A DNA stretch of 64,000 nt, taken from NCBI GenBank assembly GCA_963668435.2, contig CAXXSC010000010.1:535002-599001 (forward strand), written 5' to 3'. Under the pieces are notes generated by a model. The model saw nothing but the letters and a program-made list of their open reading frames with translations. It was not told where the DNA came from and made no database searches. This stretch comes from G963668435 sp963668435 (GTDB taxonomy: Bacteria; Latescibacterota; Latescibacteria; Latescibacterales; Latescibacteraceae). The position numbers and the translations under genes were made by a program. Every line of letters starts with the position of its first letter. Positions within the stretch are counted from its first letter, which is position 1. Positions 46,788 through 56,214 of the stretch are shown here, in pieces.

Positions 46788-47480
46788 ATGAAATCATTCG
46801 GTACTGACAGAGATACACGGCGGGAGTTTCTATTGAAAGCGATCGCTTCCGGTGCGGGCTTTATGGGTTTAGGCGCACTTCTGCAGTCATGTGCCGAAAA
46901 AGAGGTCGGTATAGCACCTGTTGACCTTGCCGCCGCTTACATGGAAAAACTGCTGTCGATCATCGACGCTGTCATGACACGTGAAATTGATAAAATCAAG
47001 CTGGCCGGTGCCTTTGCTGTCCAGGCGAAACTTGCTGACAAAACACTCTACGCAGATATTCGCGGCGATATGTATCCGCAGGAAATCGCTGACAACCGTC
47101 CCGGCAGTCCCCACATTTTCACGTTCACGAACTACGAACGTGCAGCAAAAGGCGACATTCTGGTTACGAACAATCCAGATACAGCCCGTGGACTGGGTGA
47201 ACAGTATGTCAAAATCATTGGCATAACCACCCCTTCTGTTCCGAACTACTCTGTTCCCGACAACAGCTATGAAAACATGGGCGTTTTCCGCATTGAGGAT
47301 GTGTCCGACATCATCATTGACTGTCATGTGCCGCATACCGATGGCATACTGGATGTTCAGGGAATCGAAATACCGATCTGCCCGGCATCAGGCATATTAC
47401 AATCCATGATTTATTACGCGCTTGTTGCAGAAATTGTAGAAGGATATACGAAAAGCGGTATTTATCCCCTGGTGGGATGA
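46788..47480 (+). CDS. SIS-like paralogue with a Tat-type (possibly lipoprotein) export signal
   Basis: 230 residues with a clear ribosome site (ggagactat). The N-terminus RDTRREFLLKAIASGAGF is a twin-arginine signal, and the LLQSC lipobox at ~35 suggests a lipid anchor. After it the sequence follows the first protein: an N-terminal helix, a Rossmann-like core (GDILVTNNPDTARG, VKIIGITTPS) and the same CPASGILQSMIYYALVAEI block. Gaps in the middle are larger. It is 44 bp downstream and ends before a terminator, so the two form a bicistronic unit. An exported SIS-like protein is unusual, since phosphosugars are cytosolic. Confidence 0.7.
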   Translation: MKSFGTDRDTRREFLLKAIASGAGFMGLGALLQSCAEKEVGIAPVDLAAAYMEKLLSIIDAVMTREIDKIKLAGAFAVQAKLADKTLYADIRGDMYPQEIADNRPGSPHIFTFTNYERAAKGDILVTNNPDTARGLGEQYVKIIGITTPSVPNYSVPDNSYENMGVFRIEDVSDIIIDCHVPHTDGILDVQGIEIPICPASGILQSMIYYALVAEIVEGYTKSGIYPLVG

Positions 47481-47538
47481 ATCTGCGGCCGCAGATATGA
47501 GAAGTATACAGGAAAATCAATTAAGAGTTGCTGCTTTT

Positions 47539-47563
47539 GTCCGTGATAATCGCGGACTTTTTT
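47539..47563 (+). terminator. Intrinsic terminator after the SIS-like pair
   Basis: 8-bp stem gtccgtga / tcgcggac (one G-T pair), 3-nt loop, T6 tract. Its T-tract touches the convergent LOG gene's stop codon. Confidence 0.88.
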
Positions 47564-48110
47564 ATTGCCAGAATGATTGGATATGATCCAGCGCTTCATC
47601 GACTGAACCTGCGACATAATACAATCGCCGGCAATTTTCGTCCATGAACAGATCTTTATATGCGCGTTCGAACTGGGCAAGAAGACCATCGAAATATCCA
47701 AAAGCGTTGAGGATAACGATTGGCTTTTCAAGCATTCCGAGCTGACGGAGCGTTATTATCTCGAGCAGTTCCTCAAGGGTTCCCACACCGCCCGGGAGGC
47801 CGATAAAGGCATTTGCCCTCTCCTCCATGATCGCTTTCCTCTCCCTCATACCGTCGGCAACAACCATCTCATCGACCTTGTCATAGCCCCATCCGCATTC
47901 GAGCAGACGCCGGGGAATAACACCAACGACGCCAGTACTGCCCGCCTTATGCATCGTCTCGGCGAGTATTCCCATAAGCCCGTTGTTGCCACCGCCATAA
48001 ACCAGCGACAAGTCTTTATCTCTTAAAGCCAGCCCAAGTTCACGGGCCAGTTCACAATAACCGTCGTTTAAATCATCGCTTGAGGCACAGAAAACACAAA
48101 CTGACCGCAT
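47562..48110 (-). CDS. LOG family protein (cytokinin riboside 5'-monophosphate phosphoribohydrolase-like)
   Basis: 182 residues from the ATG at 48110 (ribosome site ggag). The Rossmann-type motifs YGGGNNGLMGILAE and FIGLPGGVGTLEEL (PGGxGTxxE) define LOG enzymes, which remove ribose 5-phosphate from nucleoside monophosphates; in bacteria they act on AMP-like nucleotides or have housekeeping roles. Length is typical. In-frame residues further upstream are not conserved. Confidence 0.93.
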   Translation of the reverse strand: MRSVCVFCASSDDLNDGYCELARELGLALRDKDLSLVYGGGNNGLMGILAETMHKAGSTGVVGVIPRRLLECGWGYDKVDEMVVADGMRERKAIMEERANAFIGLPGGVGTLEELLEIITLRQLGMLEKPIVILNAFGYFDGLLAQFERAYKDLFMDENCRRLYYVAGSVDEALDHIQSFWQ

Positions 48111-48151
48111 CAGTACTCCATTTTTTACCTGGTAGAATGTATTATAGCGGA

Positions 48152-48176
48152 AAAACCCGGTATCGCTCCGGGTTTT
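48152..48176 (-). terminator. Intrinsic terminator downstream of glgP
   Basis: 9-bp stem aaaacccgg / ccgggtttt, 7-nt loop, with a T-run on the minus strand, 136 bp after the glgP stop and upstream of the LOG start. Confidence 0.75.
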
Positions 48177-48311
48177 CCCGAACAACAGTAAAAACTATCA
48201 AATCATGCCGGTAAAATCTTATGCTTGTTCCCGTTAGAGATCGAGAAGACCTATACAGTAAACATGCGGCACCGGCAAATATTATAACAGAATTACATAA
48301 GATTGACCGCA

Positions 48312-50864
48312 TTATGCCCAGCTGATAAGCCTGAGCTCATGATCACCGATAAGATCGGGATGAGACGGCAGCACACGGACACTGTAACCGGTCCTGCCCG
48401 AGCGACCAAACGGAATCTCACCTTTAAAAACACTATCTTTGCCACTGTTCTCGACAAAATCCATCTTTATCGGAGCCGCCTCCACAAGGTCACCGCGTGA
48501 ATTAACCATACCAGCATAGAGTTCGACAGCAACATCCTCGTAGGATAATTTTCCAAGAGACAGTGTCGCAGTCACAGCAAGGACATGGCCGACCTCGAAA
48601 GGCCCCGTTTCATCACTTACTACGCTCTTGACCTTGACGGCTTTCCAGTTCTGCATAACTTTCTGTTTCCAGAGAGAAAGCTCACGTGCCCGTTTCGCGT
48701 TATCGGCCTTGAGAAGTCTGAATCGCTCATGGGCGGGAAGATAATGCTCGTCAAAATACTGGTTGACCATCCTGCCGGTATTGAAAACTGGCGTCAAGCG
48801 GCTCATGGACTGCTTCATCATCTGGGTCCACTGGCGCGGGATATGATCTGACCCGGTAGTATAGAATTTCGGCACAACTTCTTTTTCGAGAATATCGTAA
48901 ATCGCGTTCGACTCAACCTCATCCTGATATCCCTGGTCATCGTAAACTTCACCGGAACCAATTGCCCAACCGACCTCGGGTGTGTAGGCCTCGTCCCACC
49001 AACCGTCTAGAACACTCAGGTTGAGCGCACCATTCACCGTGGCTTTCATGCCGCTCGTGCCCGATGCCTCTAAGGGACGGCGCGGATTGTTCAGCCAGAC
49101 ATCTACACCCTGTACCATGTAGCGGGCAACACACATATCATAATCCTCGATGAAGACAATACGGTTCCTGAGATCCTCACGGCGTGTAAAATGAACAATA
49201 CGCCGTATCAGGTTCTTGCCCTCTGTATCACGAGGATGTGCTTTACCTGCAATGATAAGCTGCACCGGACGTTCGCTGTCAGTTAGTATTCTTGCCAGAC
49301 GTTCTATATCCCTGAAAATGAGATCGGCACGTTTATATGTAGCGAATCTACGGGCAAAACCGATTGTCAGGATTTTTGAATCGAGAACCCCCTGGGCCTG
49401 ATGAAGTTCCGCGTCCGACACACCGCGGCGCTCAAGCTGCAGCCCCAGCCTTTTTCGTGCAAATGAAACAAGACGCTCACGACGGCGTTCGTGGCTTCGC
49501 CATATTTCCTCGTCGGGAATATCCATGATCCTTGTCCAGATATCGGTCCGGGTCGGTTCTGTGCGCCACCGCGGGCCGACATAGCGTTCGAAAAGCTCGA
49601 CAACATCCTGAGAAATCCAGCTCGGGACATGTATACCATTTGTCACGTGCTGGATTGGAACCTCCTCAATGGGAAAATCCGGCCAGAGATCTTTCCACAT
49701 ATCCCAGGTAACTTTCATATGAAGGCGGCTGACAGCATTCGAATGGTCGGCACTTTTCAGGGCTAGGACTGTCATGCAGAAAGTCTCCTTCGAATTTTTC
49801 GGATCGAGCCTGCCCAAGCCGAGGAACTCTTCCTCAGTCAATCCCAGTTCGGGAAAATACGATTCGAAATATTTCAGCATGAGCTGTGGAGTAAATCGGT
49901 CGTGGCCAGCCGGCACAGGTGTGTGGGTAGTAAAAACATTCCCTGAACTGGTGAGATCGAAAGCCTCATTGAAAGTAACCCCGTTACCCTCCATTGTGGT
50001 CCTGATATTCTCAAGAGCAAGGAAGGCGGCATGGCCCTCATTCATGTGAAAAACAGTCGGCCATATATCCATGGCATGAAGAGCACGAAGGCCCCCAATA
50101 CCGAGCAGCATCTCCTGTTTCAAGCGCATCTCTTCATCGCCGCCATAGAGGGTCGCGGTTATGGAGCGGTAAGCGGGCTGATTTTCCTCGATATTTGTAT
50201 CGAGCAGTACCAACTGGATACGTCCGACCTGTATCTGCCAGATTTTCGCTTTGACAACGCCATCGGGAAACTCGAGTTCTATTGTCAGCTCACGGCCGCT
50301 TGAGTCAAGAACCGGCGATACCGGCATGTTATAAAAATCATTGTCGGCATAGCTTTCGCCCTGCCAGCCGTCATTGTTGAGATACTGCTTGAAATACCCC
50401 TCTTGATACAGGAGTCCGACACCGACAAGCGGAAGCCCGAGATCACTGGCGCTTTTAAGATGGTCTCCCGCCAAAATACCCAAACCGCCTGAATAGATCG
50501 GCACCGCCTCAGCCAGACCAAATTCGAGAGAAAAATAGGCTATCGTGAGTTCATTTTTCTCGGGATATTTTTTAGAATACCAGGATGGGTCGTTGAGATA
50601 TGAATCGAAACCACGTTTAATACGCTCAAGCTCAGCGAGAATGCCCTCATCCTTCTCGAGAATATCATAGCGTTCCTGCGGCATGACACCAAGCATTTTT
50701 ACAGGATTATGATAGGTTGATTCCCAGAGTTTTCGGTCAATTCTGTAGAAGAGTTTGACAGCGTTGAGATTCCAATACCAGAAAAGATTGTTGGAAATAA
50801 AGCGCAGGTTATTCAGCGATTCGGGGACTGCAGCGTTGACGGTAAAGCTTTTGACTGGTTTCAT
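48312..50864 (-). CDS. glgP: Alpha-glucan phosphorylase (GT35, with DUF3417 N-terminus)
   Basis: 850 residues. The N-terminal ~110 residues are the DUF3417 domain of the TIGR02094-type phosphorylases, smaller than the classical enzyme. Active-site blocks include AYFSLEFGLAEAVPIYSGG, VFTTHTPVPAGHD and the PLP-lysine segment EASGTSGMKATVNGALNL. It releases glucose-1-phosphate from glycogen or maltodextrin. The ribosome site (gggggagc) is strong. The window has no other glycogen gene. Confidence 0.96.
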   Translation of the reverse strand: MKPVKSFTVNAAVPESLNNLRFISNNLFWYWNLNAVKLFYRIDRKLWESTYHNPVKMLGVMPQERYDILEKDEGILAELERIKRGFDSYLNDPSWYSKKYPEKNELTIAYFSLEFGLAEAVPIYSGGLGILAGDHLKSASDLGLPLVGVGLLYQEGYFKQYLNNDGWQGESYADNDFYNMPVSPVLDSSGRELTIELEFPDGVVKAKIWQIQVGRIQLVLLDTNIEENQPAYRSITATLYGGDEEMRLKQEMLLGIGGLRALHAMDIWPTVFHMNEGHAAFLALENIRTTMEGNGVTFNEAFDLTSSGNVFTTHTPVPAGHDRFTPQLMLKYFESYFPELGLTEEEFLGLGRLDPKNSKETFCMTVLALKSADHSNAVSRLHMKVTWDMWKDLWPDFPIEEVPIQHVTNGIHVPSWISQDVVELFERYVGPRWRTEPTRTDIWTRIMDIPDEEIWRSHERRRERLVSFARKRLGLQLERRGVSDAELHQAQGVLDSKILTIGFARRFATYKRADLIFRDIERLARILTDSERPVQLIIAGKAHPRDTEGKNLIRRIVHFTRREDLRNRIVFIEDYDMCVARYMVQGVDVWLNNPRRPLEASGTSGMKATVNGALNLSVLDGWWDEAYTPEVGWAIGSGEVYDDQGYQDEVESNAIYDILEKEVVPKFYTTGSDHIPRQWTQMMKQSMSRLTPVFNTGRMVNQYFDEHYLPAHERFRLLKADNAKRARELSLWKQKVMQNWKAVKVKSVVSDETGPFEVGHVLAVTATLSLGKLSYEDVAVELYAGMVNSRGDLVEAAPIKMDFVENSGKDSVFKGEIPFGRSGRTGYSVRVLPSHPDLIGDHELRLISWA

Positions 50865-51037
50865 TGCTCCCCCTCGATTGTGAAAAGCTCCGTTCTCTAA
50901 ACGCTTTTATCATATATGAACAATATAATATCCAATCATTAAAAAGTACAATCATAATAACATGAGAGTTTTTTTTGAGGACTACACTGAAACATGGAAA
51001 ACACCACAAAAAAATATATATCTGTTTCATTTTCATT

Positions 51038-51066
51038 TTGACAAGCACGATAAAATATAGTATATT
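51038..51066 (+). promoter_or_regulatory. Sigma-70 promoter of tRNA-Lys
   Basis: TTGACA (51038-51043), 17-bp spacer and TATATT (51061-51066), about 25 bp before the tRNA 5' end. Confidence 0.8.
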
Positions 51067-51091
51067 TGAAGTCTTCGGTAGAAAATGCGGT

Positions 51092-51180
<89 letters not shown>

Positions 51181-51188
<8 letters not shown>

Positions 51189-51210
51189 GGATAATCGCTG
51201 AGTCCTTTTT
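51181..51210 (+). terminator. Terminator of tRNA-Lys, in the left attachment region
   Basis: Stem ggactta / tgagtcc with a ~10-nt loop and a T5 tract. The first 8 bases belong to the att repeat; the rest differs from the matching hairpin at the right end and also encodes the recombinase C-terminus on the other strand. Confidence 0.75.
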
Positions 51211-51661
51211 CTTTATGGTTGCGGATAGGTTGCATTTGGATGCAGTTTTTCGGGGAAACAGGGGACATATTATCGAGGCAGTCTACAGCTACTTAATTAC
51301 CTCCAGGTACAAGGTGTCTGTATATGTCAACTGTGAATTTGATGCTATGGTGTCCAAGCTGATCTCTGATATATGCCATAGACTCTCCGGCCTGTAACAA
51401 GTGACTTGTTAAGGTGTGCCGAAGATCATTAATGCAAATGTGCCTCAATTCAGCTTTTTTTAGAGCTTCATAGAACACTCTCCCTCGCCACCCTCTCGCC
51501 TCAATAGGATTGTTGGCACCGTTGATGACAATCCATTCCGGCATTTTGCTACCCATTGCTATTTTTCGATCTCGTTTCAATATCCATAGAGTCTCTGTCA
51601 CGATTACCATACATATCACGTTTATAATCAAGCCTGATATTTTCTTTAACACTAGCATCAA
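51185..51661 (-). pseudogene. Tyrosine recombinase (phage integrase) C-terminal remnant
   Basis: Catalytic-domain fragment: KMPEWIVINGANNPIEA, RVFYEALKKAELRH, the Arg-His motif INDLRHTLTSHLLQ, LGHHSIKFTVDIYRHL (His and nucleophile Tyr) and VPGGN. A TAA at 51293-51295 then breaks the frame, but VAVDCLDNMSP and a short tail follow, ending in the att repeat at 51185. The N-terminal two-thirds are missing; residues before KMPEW are not integrase-like. Clearly non-functional. Confidence 0.88.
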
Positions 51662-51730
51662 CCAATTCGTTAAGGTCTGCGGATTATATTTCGTCGAAAT
51701 TTGTCCTATTTATTGGCAAATTTTTTTCTT

Positions 51731-52303
51731 TCATTTCACTATTTTGTACGAACCAAATCCCGTAATCTCACCTAAAAGTTGATCGTTGAATTTATCAAAC
51801 ACCTGTACCCAATCTGACTTATGAGTGCTATGAGAAGCACAGTACAGCCCAAAGGCTTTTAACAGCTTTTTCTTTTCATCTACTCCTTGATTGGCCCAAT
51901 GGGCCGGATTAATCCAAACTTTATGATTTTGTTCGTCAATCTTGTAGATAACACCAGCCGATTTCAAGTCGGTAATGCTCTTGTCTAAAAACTGCTTATC
52001 ACTGCCAGTCAACTCTGTCGCTGAGTCTGCTTGCCCTGTTCCACTTGAACTGCGACCAGTGTAATCTTTGGTAAATATCTCGGCGATAACTATCATAGCT
52101 ATAAAGACACCAACAACACACAGAAAGCCCTTCAACAAGCAACCGTCCGCTCCAGAGGATTGAGGCGTTTTGATTTTTGCAGGTTCTCTTTCTTCTGGAG
52201 GTCGAGCCACCTCAACTTTTTGGATAGGATAGCCACAATGAGGACAGGCCTCTGCTTTATCGCTGATCTCTTTGTTGCATTCAGGGCAGTTTATGAGGGC
52301 CAT
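51731..52303 (-). CDS. Zinc-ribbon membrane protein, cargo of the tRNA-Lys element
   Basis: 190 residues. A zinc ribbon at the N-terminus (CPECNKEISDKAEACPHCGY), a linker, one membrane helix (~54-72, GFLCVVGVFIAMIVIAEIF) and a C-terminal domain with WINPAHWANQGVDEKKKLL and WVQVFDKFNDQLLGEITG. This domain order recurs in uncharacterised proteins, often with accessory genes. The start is coupled to the upstream gene: its ribosome site (ggag) overlaps that gene's stop. No function is claimed. Confidence 0.8.
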   Translation of the reverse strand: MALINCPECNKEISDKAEACPHCGYPIQKVEVARPPEEREPAKIKTPQSSGADGCLLKGFLCVVGVFIAMIVIAEIFTKDYTGRSSSGTGQADSATELTGSDKQFLDKSITDLKSAGVIYKIDEQNHKVWINPAHWANQGVDEKKKLLKAFGLYCASHSTHKSDWVQVFDKFNDQLLGEITGFGSYKIVK

Positions 52304-52306
52304 ATT

Positions 52307-52720
52307 TCACTCCAAATCTTTATCTTCTATCCATCCGAGGGGCTCACCCGGATTGTCAAATGTTTGAATCTGCGACCAACCATCGCGGGCACTAATAACA
52401 CGTACAGCCGTACCAGCCTCAAGATTAACAGTAAATATAAGGCTCGAATTAGGAGCCTGACGAACTCCGGTTTTTGATTTAAGAGTGATGAATCCGGTTG
52501 GTAGTTTGTTTTTCCCATCACCAGATTGCTTAATGATTTCAGTATGAAGGCTTTTAATTTCTGAAATGAGAGATCGCAATAATTTGTTGGTATCAATTGA
52601 TTCTTTTCTTATCCGATAAACGAAAAATGGGAGAAAAATGGTCAAAACAAGAAGCACCACTGAAAAGACAAACAATACTAACAGTACTATTGATGAGATT
52701 CCAAGCCCAACACCATTCAT
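52307..52720 (-). CDS. Membrane-anchored SH3-like domain protein
   Basis: 137 residues. One N-terminal membrane helix (~8-38), a short coiled coil and a bacterial SH3 domain at ~80-135 (VRQAPNSSLIFTVNLEAGTA, then RDGWSQIQTF and LGWIEDKDLE). SH3b domains often bind peptidoglycan or act as accessory modules. It is the first of two coupled genes on the minus strand and may work with the zinc-ribbon protein at the inner membrane. Confidence 0.8.
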   Translation of the reverse strand: MNGVGLGISSIVLLVLFVFSVVLLVLTIFLPFFVYRIRKESIDTNKLLRSLISEIKSLHTEIIKQSGDGKNKLPTGFITLKSKTGVRQAPNSSLIFTVNLEAGTAVRVISARDGWSQIQTFDNPGEPLGWIEDKDLE

Positions 52721-52975
52721 TTAACCATCCCTTTCGTGCAATATCATATTAATGATTTGACTTTAGTGTAGTAGCCTATATAATTCATGTTGTTGAGATG
52801 TCAACCTTTATTTGATAAATACCTGGAGAGTGGGGACCTTACTGCTAATTAGCTTCACATTTTTTATGTTGAAAGATGTGGGGGAGGAAGTTCGCAACCT
52901 TACTTGCATTGCGGCGTACAATAGTAGTATATTACTAGAAATCAAAGCCGTTATTTTACGAAGGATGGACTTTAT

Positions 52976-53170
52976 ATGGACACAGGGAGAAGCCTCAGCC
53001 CGTTGGAAGTCAGAAGCGAAATACAAATCAACCTTCTGAAATCCGCCAACGACCTCAAAAAGAACCTCGCTGCCCAACTGCTCGATGGCCTCGAGAAAGC
53101 CAGCCCAAGCAGACTGGATGAATATATACCTTCCGCTTCTTCGCCGGGAACGAGTACGTATTCAAAATAA
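52976..53170 (+). CDS. Small putative motility-type protein (YjfB-like pattern)
   Basis: 64 residues, preceded by aaggatgg about 8 bp before the ATG. The pattern LEVRSEIQINLLKSANDLKK and LAAQLLDGLEKA resembles the short YjfB-type helical proteins (annotated as putative motility proteins), which have a repeated hydrophobic helix and little else. This rests on the pattern only. It lies inside the element on the strand opposite to the other cargo genes, with a terminator 150 bp downstream. Confidence 0.5.
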   Translation: MDTGRSLSPLEVRSEIQINLLKSANDLKKNLAAQLLDGLEKASPSRLDEYIPSASSPGTSTYSK

Positions 53171-53318
53171 ATCCGTAACTTCCACTGACCTACCCTCAAT
53201 CTTTGTACCACTTCCCGAGTTAGTCATCTGGCGCATGATAGCATGCAGGTTGACGTTTTCTGTGAAATGATGAAGATTTGATAGTACAGTTTAACAAATC
53301 ATAATAAACGGTTGCAAA

Positions 53319-53359
53319 CGGGGTGCGGATTCTAATAAAGCAGCCGCACCCCGTCTTTT
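53319..53359 (+). terminator. Strong terminator before the right end of the element
   Basis: Perfect 11-bp stem acggggtgcgg / ccgcaccccgt followed by a T4 run, 148 bp after the small gene's stop. The intervening stretch shows nothing else. Confidence 0.85.
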
Positions 53360-53401
53360 GTAAGTTATTGTTATTTTGTATGCCCTCGCCCTTATTTTCA
53401 A

Positions 53402-53466
53402 CTTTTAAGCCGAGGGCCGAAGGTTCAAATCCTTTCGGGCTCACCATTTGAATATAAAGGACTTAG
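53402..53466. repeat. Right attachment site (attR)
   Basis: 65-bp copy of 51124-51188 with one substitution, holding the 3' half of tRNA-Lys and CCA. It is not part of a complete tRNA. Confidence 0.93.
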
Positions 53467-53493
53467 CGATGATTGCTAAGTCCTGTCTTTTTT
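53459..53493 (+). terminator. Original tRNA-Lys terminator, now at the right end
   Basis: Perfect stem ggacttagc / gctaagtcc, 7-nt loop and, after tgtc, T6. The perfect pairing here and the imperfect copy on the left suggest this is the chromosomal terminator and that the element brought its own left version. Confidence 0.75.
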
Positions 53494-53599
53494 CAGATAT
53501 TCAACACAATAAACAAAATCAATCACATGGCTTTACGTATTAAGCCAGAGATATATGATCATCATTCCCCTATTGGCTATTTCAGAATCAATTATACTC

Positions 53600-55846
53600 T
53601 TATTTAACCAATAACATTGATCCTGTCTCACTGAATGTTCCCACTTCGATATGAATAAAATAGAGGCCGCTTGAAAGACCTTCAGCATTGAATTGTACGC
53701 TGTGCTGCCCTGCCGGCAGAGGGTTGTCGATAAGTGTCGCTACACGCTGTCCAAGTGCTGAATAGACGGTTAGCCGGACATGTGAGGAAGAGGAGATACT
53801 GAACGGTATAGTGGTCACCGGATTGAATGGATTCGGGAAATTACGGCCGAGGGATAACGAACACGGCATGTTATCGTGTGATTTCACCTCGACTGTTTTG
53901 CTGTCATACTTGAACAGACCATTGTCCGTTGCCGCATAAAAACATGACATATCGGTCACAGAAAAATCGATCTGCCAAACGACAGCACTTTCAAGACCTT
54001 CATCAAGCCTCCCCCATGTTCTGCCATTATCTACACTTGTAAGAACACCATTGCCCGGATACAGGAGATACAATGTTTCGCCATCAGGTGATTTTATGAT
54101 TTCACCGAGATGACCAGCGATATTCCTATCATCAAAACGTACATACTCATCGAGTTCGAGATCACAGTAATCCCAGGAAACCCCGAGATCAGGAGAGCGC
54201 CAGAATCTGTGTTTATTTTCATTGAAAATATAGATATTCGAATCATCCACGAGATAATAATGGCCGTTCTCAGAACCGGGAAGTGCTATTTCGTGGACAA
54301 GCTCGCCGCTTTCATCAAGAGCCTGAATCAGAGGATCGACAGGCGGCCGATACCAGTTGTACGATACCCATAAAAGGCTACCGTCGGCGCTGAATTGCGA
54401 TCGGAAAGACCCGTGCTTATCAGTGTCAACCTCCCACCGCCATCGATCCCACTCGTTTTCCATGGTTGCATCAAACCTGCCGGAAACAAGTATGGTCCCT
54501 GTATAATGATCAAGACTGTGGTTATAATAATTCACAACAATTCGGTCGCTGTCACGGGGATCGATATCGATATCGACAGTCCGGGCATACCATCCGTAGT
54601 AAGATGCGGGGAAAGGTTCGATCAGTTTCCATGTCTCGCCGTTGTCGCGTGAGACATGAATTGAGGATTCCGCCGCGTAAATACGTCGTGGAGCATTTGC
54701 CGATTTCCGGAGAAGCCCCGGTGTCACGCGGACTTCCGATGAGGCCCATATCCACGTGTCACCACCATTATCACTATAATAAATACCGCCTTCTTTCGAG
54801 GCAATAATAATGCGCTCACCGTCGCGACCGGCCGGAATCACCTGTACGGAAACTATTTCAGAATGTGGGTGTCCGGCATCGCTTTTCTGCCAGTTCTGAC
54901 CACCGTCATTAGTCCTGAAAATTCCGCTTTTCGTGGAAACAATGATCTCCCCCTCGTCATAACCAAGAGCATCGATAGAGGTTATTTCACCGCCAAAGTT
55001 ACCGATAACTTCCGGTTGTTCTACCTCTGGAATCACAACATAGAGGTCGCCGTCAGGGGTGCCAATAACAACTGTATCTCCGCAGTGCCCAAATGCGGAA
55101 ACGGAATAAATATCAGTGCATTTCTCCCAAGACGTGCAACTGTCATCACTTCGGAACAATCCCCCCGCCTGATAACCGACCGGATGATAGTCAATATACC
55201 GGGAATAAGCATATACTACAGAATCGCCGACCGCATACCCGAAACGCAGGTCCGGCTCAAAATATGAGTTCTGACGCCATACATCTTCCCACCTATTCCA
55301 GTCGTCTGGCTCAGCTCTGTAAATAACATTTTCAGAATTTCGAAAAACAGTGCCATCTTGAAGAAACAGAAACGAAACTGTTGAGTCTATCCCATTCCAA
55401 TCTTCCCAGTTATCGCCATTGTCATAACTCAGTCGCCACGAATGAACGCCACTGGAATAAGTATCGACGGAAACTATCCCGTCACGATATGCAAACACTA
55501 CTGAGGCAATACAATTGAGACAATTACGCCATGTCTCACCTGAATCATCAGATACAAATACACCTGACTCTCCCACCGCATACGCCATATCATCTCGCGA
55601 AATGTCAATATCCAGGATATAACCTTCAAGCACGGCCGACCAGTTCATTCCGCGGTCGGTGCTCCGCCACACACCCTTGCCATCGACACAGGCAAGCATG
55701 ATATTTCTGTCAACTGGAAATGAGGCAATCGTCGAAACATTTCCGCCGGTAAAATCGATTTGACTCCAGGTCCCCGCATCTGATGTATGTGTCGAGAGAG
55801 CAAACAGAACTGCTAAAATTGTTAACCGTATTGAATTCGTCATCAT
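53600..55846 (-). CDS. Secreted multi-repeat beta-propeller (BNR/Asp-box) protein with C-terminal sorting domain
   Basis: 748 residues from the ATG at 55846 (ribosome site gggtgg) with a Sec signal peptide (ending SDAGTW). At least nine Asp-box repeats are visible (STDRGMNW, SDDSGETW, SYDNGDNW, TNDGGQNW, SDNGGDTW, SRDNGETW, SPDLGVSW, SVDNGRTW and variants), arranged as propeller blades. The C-terminal ~80 residues (FNPVTTIPF, LGQRVATLIDN, SGLYFIHIEVG) are the FlgD-Ig/type IX sorting domain, as in the interrupted gene at 20598. It is likely exported to the cell surface. Glycan binding or sialidase-like function is possible; no catalytic residues are identified. Confidence 0.88.
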   Translation of the reverse strand: MMTNSIRLTILAVLFALSTHTSDAGTWSQIDFTGGNVSTIASFPVDRNIMLACVDGKGVWRSTDRGMNWSAVLEGYILDIDISRDDMAYAVGESGVFVSDDSGETWRNCLNCIASVVFAYRDGIVSVDTYSSGVHSWRLSYDNGDNWEDWNGIDSTVSFLFLQDGTVFRNSENVIYRAEPDDWNRWEDVWRQNSYFEPDLRFGYAVGDSVVYAYSRYIDYHPVGYQAGGLFRSDDSCTSWEKCTDIYSVSAFGHCGDTVVIGTPDGDLYVVIPEVEQPEVIGNFGGEITSIDALGYDEGEIIVSTKSGIFRTNDGGQNWQKSDAGHPHSEIVSVQVIPAGRDGERIIIASKEGGIYYSDNGGDTWIWASSEVRVTPGLLRKSANAPRRIYAAESSIHVSRDNGETWKLIEPFPASYYGWYARTVDIDIDPRDSDRIVVNYYNHSLDHYTGTILVSGRFDATMENEWDRWRWEVDTDKHGSFRSQFSADGSLLWVSYNWYRPPVDPLIQALDESGELVHEIALPGSENGHYYLVDDSNIYIFNENKHRFWRSPDLGVSWDYCDLELDEYVRFDDRNIAGHLGEIIKSPDGETLYLLYPGNGVLTSVDNGRTWGRLDEGLESAVVWQIDFSVTDMSCFYAATDNGLFKYDSKTVEVKSHDNMPCSLSLGRNFPNPFNPVTTIPFSISSSSHVRLTVYSALGQRVATLIDNPLPAGQHSVQFNAEGLSSGLYFIHIEVGTFSETGSMLLVK

Positions 55847-56121
55847 GAACCACCCTTTCCCAAAACTTCCGAACGGCATATTATACAAAAAAGATCATAC
55901 AAAAGCATGCTTTACACTGTTAAACAATAATGAAGCATATCCCGGGAACAAAGGAAAATATATTGAACACAGTTTAATAATCGATACTTCTCATAATAAG
56001 CATGAAACAACCAAAGCCTTTTAACGGCATTTAAATAATTGCGTTATCTTATATAAAGACTGAACATTATATGCACTCTTTTCGTCTCTTAAAATATCTC
56101 AGGACAATTTGGGCACAAAAC
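55847..56121. other. AT-rich divergent intergenic DNA
   Basis: Upstream region shared by the propeller gene (minus) and a small + strand gene. No coding frame seen. A TATAAT on the minus strand about 30-40 bp before the propeller start could be its -10, but the -35 is poor. Confidence 0.5.
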
Positions 56122-56150
56122 TTGACAAAAGGACTGCAATATTATATTAT
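56122..56150 (+). promoter_or_regulatory. Sigma-70 promoter for the small gene at 56215
   Basis: TTGACA (56122-56127), spacer of 17 bp and TATTAT (56145-56150), giving a start near 56157 and a ~58-nt leader. Confidence 0.78.
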
Positions 56151-56214
56151 TGCTAATGAGTCTTAGTATGCATTGATATACCTCCGTTCCAGCACCTATT
56201 TTCAGGAATAAACG

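Noticed and set aside
51731..52720. Toxin-antitoxin pair on the island
   Set aside because: Both proteins have membrane helices and neither has a toxin or antitoxin motif.
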